Below are positions 1 to 5,540 of a stretch of 6,362 nt of DNA, one piece after another. The notes beneath the pieces are model-generated. The model had not been told where the DNA came from, ran no database searches, and saw nothing but the letters and a program-made list of their open reading frames with translations. Both the position numbers and the translations under genes were made by a program. How positions within the stretch are numbered: position 1 is the first letter of the stretch; every line of letters begins with the position of its first letter. Origin of the DNA: Acidobacteriaceae bacterium (GTDB lineage Bacteria > Acidobacteriota > Terriglobia > Terriglobales > SbA1); the NCBI GenBank assembly GCA_019237515.1, contig JAFAGX010000032.1, positions 1 to 6,362 on the forward strand. Direction: 5' to 3'.

Positions 1-1
1 G

Positions 2-2590
2 AATAATGCGTTTTTCTCGGAAGCTCGTGGCCGCTATCGCGCTCCGTATCAGTTCTCGAATGAAGTGGTGCAGGAGTTTCGAGTTTCTTCCAACACCTAC
101 GGTGCCGAATTAGGGCGTTCCGGAGGCGCAGTGGTCAACGTGGTCACGAAGTCGGGGTCGAATCAGCTTCATGGGAGCGATTTTTATTTCCTGCGTGACA
201 GCGGGTTTGGTGCCACACATCCATACCTTAATTTCAAACCGCGGCAAGAACGGCAGCAGTTCGGGTTTACGCTGGGCGGGCCAATTCAGAGGAACCGAAC
301 ATTTTTCTTTGCCGGATTCGATCAACACATTTTTCATGTGCCAATTGTGGTCCGGTTCTTGAATGGATCGTCGCAGGTCACTCCGCAACCCGGGCTCGGG
401 CCATATACTCCCGGCGATTATGAAGACAGCGACATGGCGTTGGTATTTACGGCCGCAAATAAGCTGACGGGCCTAGCCGGTTCTTACCCTGCGAGGATGC
501 TCGGCAACACGGGATTTTTTAAACTCGATGTCGCGCTTACACCGCATGAGGCGTTATCAGCCCGTTTGAGTACGTCGCGCTACTGGGGAGAGAACAATGT
601 TTTCCTCGATCCGGCGAGTCCGCTGACGACGTTCGCAACCAGCGACAATGGCCAGGAGCAAGTAGCCACCGAGAGTGGGTCGATTTCTTTGACCAGCGCA
701 CTGTCCTGGAAATTGATTAGCCATCTGCGGGCACAGTTCTCGCGCGATTTGCAGCAATCCTGGAGCAACAGCAGCGAGCCGCTTACGCGAATTGAAGATG
801 TGATCGACGGCTTTGGCAGGTCGTCGATTCTTCCGCGGCAGACACGCGAGCATCGCCTGCATATAACTGAAACCGTCAGTCTCGAAGGACGACGCCATGC
901 GTGGAAGTTCGGCGGCGATGCGCTGCTTACATGGATCTACAATCTCTTCCCGTCACAATTTGGCGGAGAGTACATTTTTGATCCAATCAAGGTGAACCCT
1001 TTCACATTCCAGCCGATGGAATCGGGTCTCGAGCTAACTCCGTTGCGCGCGTATGCTCACCAAGTTCCGAAATATTACATTCAGAATCTTGGAACAGCGG
1101 TGTCACATCCTGACACGAATGAATATGCCGGGTTTGTGCAGGATTCAATTCGGGTAACCAATCATTTGGCACTCAGCCTTGGAGCGCGCTATGACTTGCA
1201 GACATTTACGCGCAAAGGGTTGGTGAGCAATCCACTATGGGCGGACTCTGGCAAGATTCCTTACGAGCCGTACAACTTTGCGCCTCGCATTGGGTGGGCG
1301 TACTCCATCGGGAATGCGCGGCCGGTGGTGATCCGCGGTGGATATGGATGGTTCTATACGCGAATACCGCAGATTTATACGTCTACCATTGCAACCGACA
1401 ACGGGATTTCGTCGCAGAATCTGTTTTTGGAGAATTCCGATTACTACGGTCACCAAATCTTTCCCCAATACCCGAATGCAGTGGTGAATTGCCCTCCCAG
1501 TGCAGCTTCGTGTTCACTTCCTAAGAATCTTGCGCAGTTTGCGCAGGCAGGGATTTCTTCATTCTCTCCGAATTTCAAGACTCCGAAGGTTGAACAGGCG
1601 AGTCTAGAGATAGAGAGGGAGGTTGCGCATCGGGTCGCGGTCGGCACCTCTTATATGTACGTGCATGGCATCGACCTGATTCGCGCACGCGATGTGAATC
1701 TGCCACCGCCAGTGAACGTCGAATATCCGGTCTACGACAGTTCGGGTGTGAACTTTCTCGGGACGTATTATGACGTTCCGTCGTTTTCGACGTGGCAGAT
1801 GGTTCCGTCTTTTACATGCCCTTGGCCACCGTGCATCAATCCCCTGGCTCGTCCGGTTCCGCAACTTGGCGCGATTGACGTTTTTGAAAGTGCCGCCTCG
1901 AGCGTCTATCACGCCGGGACCCTCTCAGTCCGGCGCCAGATGACCAGCGGCGTGTATTTCCGACTTGCCTACACGTACGCGCACGCGATCGATGACGGGC
2001 AGGATGCGCTTGTGGCTGGGCGTCCTGCGCTCGTGCAAAATTCTTCTGCTCCGAATTCCGAGCGCGGCAACAGCGTGACTGACCAGCGCCATCGGTTTGT
2101 GTTTTCCTGGATCGCGGAGCCACAGCCGTTTCATCGCGGGCAGGAATTTTTTGGGAAGATTTTCAACGATTGGAAAATCGCGGGAGTTTACACATTCGGG
2201 AGCGGCAGGCCTGTGAACGTGATGGTCGCCGGTGATCCGAATCAGGACGGCAATGACATGAATGACCGGCTTCCGGGAGCTGCTCGGAATTCCTTCCTCG
2301 GACCCGACTACGCTTCCATGGATCTACGCCTGACGCGCAGACTATACATTCATGACCGGTTGAAGTTGGACCTGATTGGGGAGTCGTTCAATCTTTTCAA
2401 TCGGAACAATGGACTGGCTCAAATCACCGAGGACGGACTGGAGAGCAACACGGCATACTTTGTAAAGATCAGTAACAACATTGGAATCAACTACTTCCCC
2501 GGACATTATCAAATACCTTCGAATCCCCTAAAGATCATGAATTCGTTCCCTCCGCGAGAAATTCAGTTAGCCATGAGGCTGAGTTTCTGA
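2..2590 (+). CDS. TonB-dependent receptor, Oar-like, C-terminal part (5' end outside window)
   Basis: This is an outer-membrane beta-barrel receptor of the TonB-dependent family, which takes up large substrates using energy from TonB/ExbBD. The substrate cannot be told from the sequence. The reading frame is open from base 2, so the gene starts left of the window; the GTG at 65 is internal. 862 residues are visible. The end of the plug domain shows QEFRVSSNTYGAELGRSGG followed by NVVTKSGSNQLHG (about residues 24-58), typical of Acidobacteriota Oar-type receptors. The barrel start shows FGFTLGGPI and RTFFFAGF. Near the C-terminus are GDPNQDGNDMNDRLPG (about residue 744) and the FNLFNRNN motif, and the chain ends in phenylalanine (RLSF), as expected for BAM-dependent barrels. 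The missing N-terminus probably holds a signal peptide, a carboxypeptidase-regulatory-like domain and the TonB box. Only four cysteines occur, in two close pairs. No terminator follows the stop. Family assignment is firm. Confidence 0.93.
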   Translation, partial: NNAFFSEARGRYRAPYQFSNEVVQEFRVSSNTYGAELGRSGGAVVNVVTKSGSNQLHGSDFYFLRDSGFGATHPYLNFKPRQERQQFGFTLGGPIQRNRTFFFAGFDQHIFHVPIVVRFLNGSSQVTPQPGLGPYTPGDYEDSDMALVFTAANKLTGLAGSYPARMLGNTGFFKLDVALTPHEALSARLSTSRYWGENNVFLDPASPLTTFATSDNGQEQVATESGSISLTSALSWKLISHLRAQFSRDLQQSWSNSSEPLTRIEDVIDGFGRSSILPRQTREHRLHITETVSLEGRRHAWKFGGDALLTWIYNLFPSQFGGEYIFDPIKVNPFTFQPMESGLELTPLRAYAHQVPKYYIQNLGTAVSHPDTNEYAGFVQDSIRVTNHLALSLGARYDLQTFTRKGLVSNPLWADSGKIPYEPYNFAPRIGWAYSIGNARPVVIRGGYGWFYTRIPQIYTSTIATDNGISSQNLFLENSDYYGHQIFPQYPNAVVNCPPSAASCSLPKNLAQFAQAGISSFSPNFKTPKVEQASLEIEREVAHRVAVGTSYMYVHGIDLIRARDVNLPPPVNVEYPVYDSSGVNFLGTYYDVPSFSTWQMVPSFTCPWPPCINPLARPVPQLGAIDVFESAASSVYHAGTLSVRRQMTSGVYFRLAYTYAHAIDDGQDALVAGRPALVQNSSAPNSERGNSVTDQRHRFVFSWIAEPQPFHRGQEFFGKIFNDWKIAGVYTFGSGRPVNVMVAGDPNQDGNDMNDRLPGAARNSFLGPDYASMDLRLTRRLYIHDRLKLDLIGESFNLFNRNNGLAQITEDGLESNTAYFVKISNNIGINYFPGHYQIPSNPLKIMNSFPPREIQLAMRLSF

Positions 2591-2631
2591 ACGGACGGTC
2601 GGACGTGATAGCGCTAGGCGCATAACTTCGC

Positions 2632-2660
2632 TTGACTTGTGAGGCGTCCTTTGCAATAAC
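2632..2660 (+). promoter_or_regulatory. Candidate sigma70-type promoter for rpsU
   Basis: TTGACT (2632-2637) matches five of six bases of the -35 consensus. After a 17-nt spacer comes AATAAC (2655-2660), four of six to the -10 consensus. Transcription would begin near 2667, leaving a leader of about 35 nt before the rpsU start. The position between a finished receptor gene and rpsU fits an independent promoter. Assigned by eye only. Confidence 0.5.
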
Positions 2661-2668
2661 TATCGAGT

Positions 2669-2689
2669 CCCAACCGGGTCCAGTTTGGG
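2669..2689 (+). promoter_or_regulatory. Possible leader hairpin overlapping the rpsU ribosome binding site
   Basis: CCCAA (2669-2673) can pair with TTGGG (2685-2689) around an 11-nt loop. The 3' arm covers the first three bases of the G-rich Shine-Dalgarno-like run GGGGGTG (2687-2693), which sits 8 nt before the TTG start. Folding could therefore reduce initiation. The stem is only 5 bp, so a functional role is inference. Confidence 0.25.
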
Positions 2690-2701
2690 GGTGTAGTTTC
2701 G

Positions 2702-2899
2702 TTGGCAGAGGTCAGGTTACAAGAGGGCGAATCCCTTGAAAATGCGTTGCGCCGCTTCAAAAGAAAGGTGCAACAGGAAGACATCATCAAGGAGGTTAAG
2801 CGCCACTCATTTTATTTAAAACCCGGCGAGAAGAAACGTGTCAAGGAAGCTTTGGCGCGCAAACGCAGCCGGAAGAAAGCACGAAAAGAACAAGAGTAG
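2702..2899 (+). CDS. rpsU: Small ribosomal subunit protein bS21
   Basis: This is bS21, a small basic protein of the 30S subunit located near the anti-Shine-Dalgarno end of 16S rRNA, where it helps recognise mRNA during initiation. The 65 residues match the family throughout: an N-terminal strand (AEVRLQEGE), the helix ENALRRFKRKVQQEDIIKEV, the RHSFYLKPGEKKR signature, and a strongly basic C-terminal tail ending KEQE. The start is TTG at 2702. It is the only start that gives the canonical MAEV-type N-terminus, and GGGGGTG lies 8 nt upstream. The gene has its own candidate promoter upstream and an intrinsic terminator 6 nt after the stop, so it looks monocistronic. A TTG start together with a possible SD-masking stem suggests restrained translation. 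Identity is essentially certain. Confidence 0.97.
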   Translation: MAEVRLQEGESLENALRRFKRKVQQEDIIKEVKRHSFYLKPGEKKRVKEALARKRSRKKARKEQE

Positions 2900-2905
2900 T
2901 CAAAA

Positions 2906-2943
2906 AGGCCGCAGTGTGGGATGCGGCCTCTTTCCTTTTTTTT
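2906..2943 (+). terminator. Rho-independent terminator of rpsU
   Basis: AGGCCGCA (2906-2913) and TGCGGCCT (2922-2929) form a perfect 8-bp GC-rich stem around an 8-nt loop. It is followed by a pyrimidine tract ending in eight consecutive T (2936-2943). It starts 6 nt after the rpsU stop codon. The A-run before the stem (2902-2906) could give some reverse-strand activity, but no gene on the other strand needs it. Confidence 0.9.
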
Positions 2944-2999
2944 AGCCGCACTCGGGGGAATGCGGTTTCGTCGTACGGCATGTGCGGGAAGTAGCAGTA

Positions 3000-3020
3000 A
3001 CCATGCTCTTCTAGCATGGT
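3000..3020 (+). repeat. Perfect 8-bp inverted repeat
   Basis: ACCATGCT and AGCATGGT are exact reverse complements separated by CTTCT. The element lies in the gap between the rpsU terminator and the zinc-ribbon gene. It could be an RNA hairpin or a protein-binding dyad; the sequence does not distinguish the two. No T-tract follows. Confidence 0.6.
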
Positions 3021-3093
3021 GGGGCCGATCCAGGGGCTGTTTCCGAAGTTTCTATGAGGGGATGAAGGCAAGGGTCTGCGCATTCTTGCGCCC

Positions 3094-3112
3094 GGCGGTG
3101 CATTTCACCGCC
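3094..3112 (+). repeat. Perfect 7-bp GC-rich inverted repeat
   Basis: GGCGGTG and CACCGCC pair around the loop CATTT, ending 39 nt before the preferred start of the zinc-ribbon gene. A smaller GCGCA/TGCGC stem sits just before it at 3078-3091, so the two could stack in a leader RNA. Confidence 0.6.
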
Positions 3113-3134
3113 TAGCCTAGGTGTGCAGTGGGCG

Positions 3135-3142
3135 AAGGGAGA
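3135..3142 (+). promoter_or_regulatory. Ribosome binding site deciding the zinc-ribbon start
   Basis: AAGGGAGA lies 9 nt before the ATG at 3152. This supports 3152 over the in-frame GTG at 3128, which would place this site inside the coding sequence. Confidence 0.6.
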
Positions 3143-3151
3143 GCATCCTCG

Positions 3152-3460
3152 ATGGAATTCCAGGACAAGATTCTGAAATGCATGGACTGCGGTACAGAGT
3201 TCATCTTCACCGCTGGCGAACAGTTGTTCTTTCACGACAAACAATTCAAGAACGAGCCCAAGCGCTGCAAGGCGTGCAAGGCTAAACGGGTTCCGGTGCT
3301 GGGCGCAGTACCCGAAAGACCCCGGTTCCGCAGAGTGGAAACTCGTGCCGTTTGTTCCCAGTGCGGCAAGGAGACCACAGTGCCATTCAAGCCGACGCAA
3401 GGCCGTCCCGTATTGTGCCGGGAATGTTTTCAGGGAAAGCGGACAGCCGCCTCAGCCTAG
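3152..3460 (+). CDS. Small two-module zinc-ribbon protein (zf-trcl type plus CxxC-x17-CxxC)
   Basis: This 102-residue protein carries two zinc-ribbon modules. The first has CMDC (C10, C13) and CKAC (C39, C42), with the aromatic stretch EFIFTAGEQLFFHDK between them, as in proteins annotated as 'probable zinc-ribbon domain'. The second has CSQC (C68, C71), exactly 17 residues, then CREC (C89, C92), matching the CxxC-x17-CxxC family. All eight expected zinc ligands are present. The linker (residues 43-65) is rich in Arg, Lys and Pro. The molecular function of these families is not established; nucleic-acid binding or a regulatory role is plausible from the ribbons and basic charge, but is inference. 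The ATG at 3152 is preferred because an SD-like AAGGGAGA precedes it and the family normally starts just before the first CxxC; GTG 3128 would add eight residues. The gene is separated from rpsU by a terminator and converges on the response regulator 26 nt away. Confidence 0.85.
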   Translation: MEFQDKILKCMDCGTEFIFTAGEQLFFHDKQFKNEPKRCKACKAKRVPVLGAVPERPRFRRVETRAVCSQCGKETTVPFKPTQGRPVLCRECFQGKRTAASA

Positions 3461-3486
3461 CGTTTCTTAGATTCGAGTGACGAGCT

Positions 3487-3996
3487 TCAGATCACGGATC
3501 TGCGGCGTTCGCGGACTTCGGCCGTACGAACGTCCTTGCCTTCGTGCATGGTTGCGAGCAAGTGTTTTTCATCTTCGTGTCGAACCAGCAAGGCTTCGAT
3601 TTGCCGCAGCAGATCCTCTGTGCCTATGGGCTTGACGAGCAAGGTTTGCGCTTCGTGCCAGTCGCCGCCGGTCGGGGGATATGCGGTCAGCAGCGCGGTG
3701 GCCGGATTATAAGGCTGCCTGCGGGCCGCGCGAATCACTTCCAAGCCCGCCGTCTCGTGATCCATGCGCGCGTCGGTGATGACCATGTGATAAATGCCTG
3801 AGTGAAGCTTTTCTACCGCCTCTGCGGTAGAGCTTGCCGCATCGACGTGGAATTGATTTAGTTCCAGTACGGCTTTCAATGTCAGCAGCACCGCCGCATC
3901 ATCATCTACCAGCAAAATACGCCGTTTGACAGGCGCGTTCGGATCGGCTCCGGATTCGTTGTGCTTCTGTCTCATAGTGTCCACCAGTATAGACAT
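3487..3996 (-). CDS. Single-domain (CheY-like) response regulator, no output domain
   Basis: This is a phosphoacceptor receiver domain of a two-component system, cytoplasmic, 169 residues. The acidic pocket is in LLVDDDA (D31, D32), the phosphoacceptor is D75 in VITDARMD, the switch threonine is T104 in LLTAY, and the invariant lysine is K122 in LVKPI. The receiver spans about residues 25-135. The remaining C-terminal tail is charged (KHLLATMHEGKDVR, ERRR) and holds no recognisable output domain. The T-to-K spacing is 18 residues, against 22 in CheY, so the alpha4 region is short. The start is uncertain: ATG 3996 gives 169 residues with no clear SD, while ATG 3975 gives 162 with a weak GGTGG five nt upstream. 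No histidine kinase is adjacent, so it is an orphan here. It is convergent with the zinc-ribbon gene and divergent from mtaB. Confidence 0.88.
   Translation of the reverse strand: MSILVDTMRQKHNESGADPNAPVKRRILLVDDDAAVLLTLKAVLELNQFHVDAASSTAEAVEKLHSGIYHMVITDARMDHETAGLEVIRAARRQPYNPATALLTAYPPTGGDWHEAQTLLVKPIGTEDLLRQIEALLVRHEDEKHLLATMHEGKDVRTAEVRERRRSVI
3488..3502. repeat. Short inverted repeat over the response-regulator stop codon
   Basis: CAGATC and GATCTG pair around ACG, overlapping the last codons and stop of the response regulator. It sits between two convergent genes, but neither strand has a following T-tract, so it is at best a weak terminator or a chance dyad. Confidence 0.3.
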
Positions 3997-4156
3997 TCGA
4001 TTGCGCTCGGGGTGAATCTGTCATGAATTTTTGTTTCCAAGAAAAAATACGAGTTCGATATTCGCGGAATACAGATCTCACGGTATTGAGGATTGCTTTG
4101 CTGCTAACTTCGAGGTCAGACAACGAGTGTCGCCGAGTTCGCGATACTATAGAAAT
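3997..4156. promoter_or_regulatory. Divergent intergenic region between the response regulator and mtaB
   Basis: These 160 nt separate two divergently transcribed genes and should hold both promoters. The segment is AT-richer than its surroundings, notably at 4021-4050. For mtaB, TACTAT (4145-4150) resembles a -10 element only 6 nt before the preferred GTG start, with no good -35. TTGTTT (4031-4036) with GATATT (4057-4062) is another weak pair, with a long 20-nt spacer. On the minus strand I could not pick a convincing promoter. The mtaB frame stays open through this region back to TTG 4031, but the encoded residues do not resemble the family. Confidence 0.4.
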
Positions 4157-5536
4157 GTGGGAAGCTTCTACGTCGAGAATTTCGGATGCCGTGCGACGCA
4201 AGCCGATGGGGCCGCGATTGAGCAACAGTTTCGGGAACGGGGCCTGGATCGAGCGGAGCGGGCGTGTGAAGCCGAAGTCGTCGTACTCAATACCTGCACA
4301 GTAACCGCAGCGGCCGACAACGACGCTCGTGCCGCCATTCGTCGAATTCATCGCGAAAATCCAAATTGTCAAATTGTCGTGACTGGGTGCTATGCGCAGC
4401 GGGCTCCAGAAGAGATTGCGGCGTTGCCCGGTGTGGCCCAGGTGATCGGAAACTCTCATAAACATCACCTGGCGGAAATTGCGAGCCGCACATTTGTACC
4501 GCTCGCACAATTGGATGACCGACTCACGATGGACGAGCGGCCGATCTTTGTTTCCGATATTTTTGCACACACGGAATTGCTTGCTGCGCCTGTATTCGAT
4601 GCTGCCAACGAACGCACTCGACCCAATCTCAAAGTGCAGGATGGATGCGATAACCGCTGTTCATTTTGCGTGATTCCCTACGTTCGTGGGAACAGCCGGT
4701 CGCTGCCGTTGTCGCGAATTCTTGAAGAAGTGGATTCGCTGGTTGCGGCTGGTTATCGCGAGGTAGTCATCTCGGGAATCAATCTTGGCCGATGGGGCAG
4801 AGATCTTGGAAGGCAGGACACGTTGCCGAACCTCATCAGCGCGATCCTTGAGCACACATCACTCGAGAAGTTGCGGATTAGTTCGGTGGAGCCGATGGAT
4901 TGGAATAATGATCTCATCGGACTGATTACGAAGTCAGCACGTATCGCAAAACATGCGCATGTTCCGATGCAATCTGGCAGCGACCGAGTCCTGCGCGGGA
5001 TGCACCGGAAATATCGACCCTGGCACTATCGCGAAAAGATCGAGCGCATACGCGCTGCCCTGCCATATGCGGCGATTGGCGCTGACGTCATGGTGGGATT
5101 TCCCGGAGAATCGGATGCGGATTTTGAAGAGACGCGGCGAATGGTGGAAGCCTTGCCGCTGACGTATCTGCATGTTTTTACTTATTCACCGCGTCCGGGA
5201 ACGCCCGCTGCTGAAATGCGGGACCAAGTCTCTGTGCGGATCGCCCGAGATCGAAATCAGGCGTTGAGGGAAGCTGGTGCCCAGAAAAAACTCATGTTTA
5301 TGCGCTCGCTCGTGGGCAAAACGGTTGAGGCGATTACGTTGAAATCATGCGGCGATGCGAGAACAAATCAATTGGAAGCTCTCGGCGGGAGAACGGCGGG
5401 TACTGAGGCACTGACAGACAATTATCTCAAGTTGCGCCTGGATGAGAATCTCCAGCCGAACCGATGGTTATTGGCCCGAGTAGAAGGCATCCGAGACGGA
5501 GTTTTGTTCGGTGAAGTTCTGCCGCGGGCCGCTTAG
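4157..5536 (+). CDS. mtaB: tRNA t6A37 C2-methylthiotransferase MtaB (radical SAM)
   Basis: MtaB converts N6-threonylcarbamoyladenosine at position 37 of ANN-decoding tRNAs to its 2-methylthio form, using two [4Fe-4S] clusters and SAM. With a GTG start at 4157 the protein has 459 residues. The N-terminal MTTase domain (about 2-105) holds the auxiliary-cluster cysteines C11 (FGCRATQ), C47 (NTCTVT) and C78 (TGCYAQ). The radical SAM domain (about 155-375) has CDNRCSFC (C164, C168, C171) followed by VIPYVRGNSRS, which separates this group from MiaB and RimO, plus VGFPGES. A C-terminal TRAM RNA-binding domain (about 383-455) contains TDNYLKLRL and ends in LFGEVL. All cluster ligands are present. 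The start is chosen because family similarity begins at SFYVENFGC. GTG 4127 with GAGG 11 nt upstream is an alternative, and the frame is open to TTG 4031. No good SD precedes 4157. The stop abuts that of the converging aminotransferase. Confidence 0.93.
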   Translation: MGSFYVENFGCRATQADGAAIEQQFRERGLDRAERACEAEVVVLNTCTVTAAADNDARAAIRRIHRENPNCQIVVTGCYAQRAPEEIAALPGVAQVIGNSHKHHLAEIASRTFVPLAQLDDRLTMDERPIFVSDIFAHTELLAAPVFDAANERTRPNLKVQDGCDNRCSFCVIPYVRGNSRSLPLSRILEEVDSLVAAGYREVVISGINLGRWGRDLGRQDTLPNLISAILEHTSLEKLRISSVEPMDWNNDLIGLITKSARIAKHAHVPMQSGSDRVLRGMHRKYRPWHYREKIERIRAALPYAAIGADVMVGFPGESDADFEETRRMVEALPLTYLHVFTYSPRPGTPAAEMRDQVSVRIARDRNQALREAGAQKKLMFMRSLVGKTVEAITLKSCGDARTNQLEALGGRTAGTEALTDNYLKLRLDENLQPNRWLLARVEGIRDGVLFGEVLPRAA

Positions 5537-5540
5537 CTAA
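5533..5540. other. Palindrome TTAGCTAA holding both convergent stop codons
   Basis: The mtaB stop TAG (5534-5536, plus) and the aminotransferase stop TAG (5539-5537, minus) are adjacent with no base between them. Together with one flanking base on each side they form the perfect palindrome TTAGCTAA. No hairpin with a T-tract is visible in either direction within about 40 nt, so each transcript probably runs into the other gene. Confidence 0.9.

Larger units (their letters stand above)
2944..3151 (+). promoter_or_regulatory. Structured intergenic/leader region upstream of the zinc-ribbon gene
   Basis: This roughly 200-nt gap carries several inverted repeats: a short GC stem (about 2946-2965), ACCATGCT/AGCATGGT with a 5-nt loop (3000-3020), GCGCA/TGCGC with a 4-nt loop (3078-3091), and GGCGGTG/CACCGCC with a 5-nt loop (3094-3112). 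The last is followed by the odd palindrome CCTAGCCTAGG (3111-3121). GGTG at 3120-3123 could compete for CACC at 3106-3109, so alternative folds are possible. No T-run follows any of these stems, so they are not classic terminators. A 17-codon reading frame (3062-3115) overlaps the last two stems, but its G-rich stretch sits directly against the ATG, which is poor SD spacing. I see no strong promoter. Interpretation as an mRNA leader or small RNA is inference. Confidence 0.35.

Noticed and set aside
1604..2134. Several long minus-strand open frames inside the receptor gene
   Set aside because: They lie fully antisense to a strong receptor frame, have Arg/His-rich composition typical of shadow frames, and have no recognisable domain.
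2600..2624. TAGCGCTA palindrome and GCGC repeats after the receptor stop as a terminator
   Set aside because: The palindrome has no loop to form a useful hairpin and no T-run follows.
2921..3115. 64-codon plus-strand frame beginning inside the rpsU terminator
   Set aside because: It starts within the terminator stem, has no SD, and its translation resembles no known protein. Only its last 17 codons were kept, as a weak upstream-ORF idea.
3128..3151. Upstream GTG start for the zinc-ribbon protein
   Set aside because: The extra eight residues are not family-like, and the best SD lies inside them, positioned for ATG 3152.
2841..3400. Minus-strand frames across the rpsU/zinc-ribbon gap and zinc-ribbon gene
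   Set aside because: They overlap two confident plus-strand genes and a plus-strand terminator, and show no family features.
3902..4570. 222-codon open frame on the minus strand across the divergent region and the mtaB 5' part
   Set aside because: It overlaps well-supported mtaB and response-regulator coding sequence, resembles no family, and is explained as an antisense shadow.
2702..5536. rpsU, zinc-ribbon and mtaB as one translation operon
   Set aside because: A strong terminator separates rpsU from the zinc-ribbon gene, and a minus-strand response regulator separates that from mtaB.
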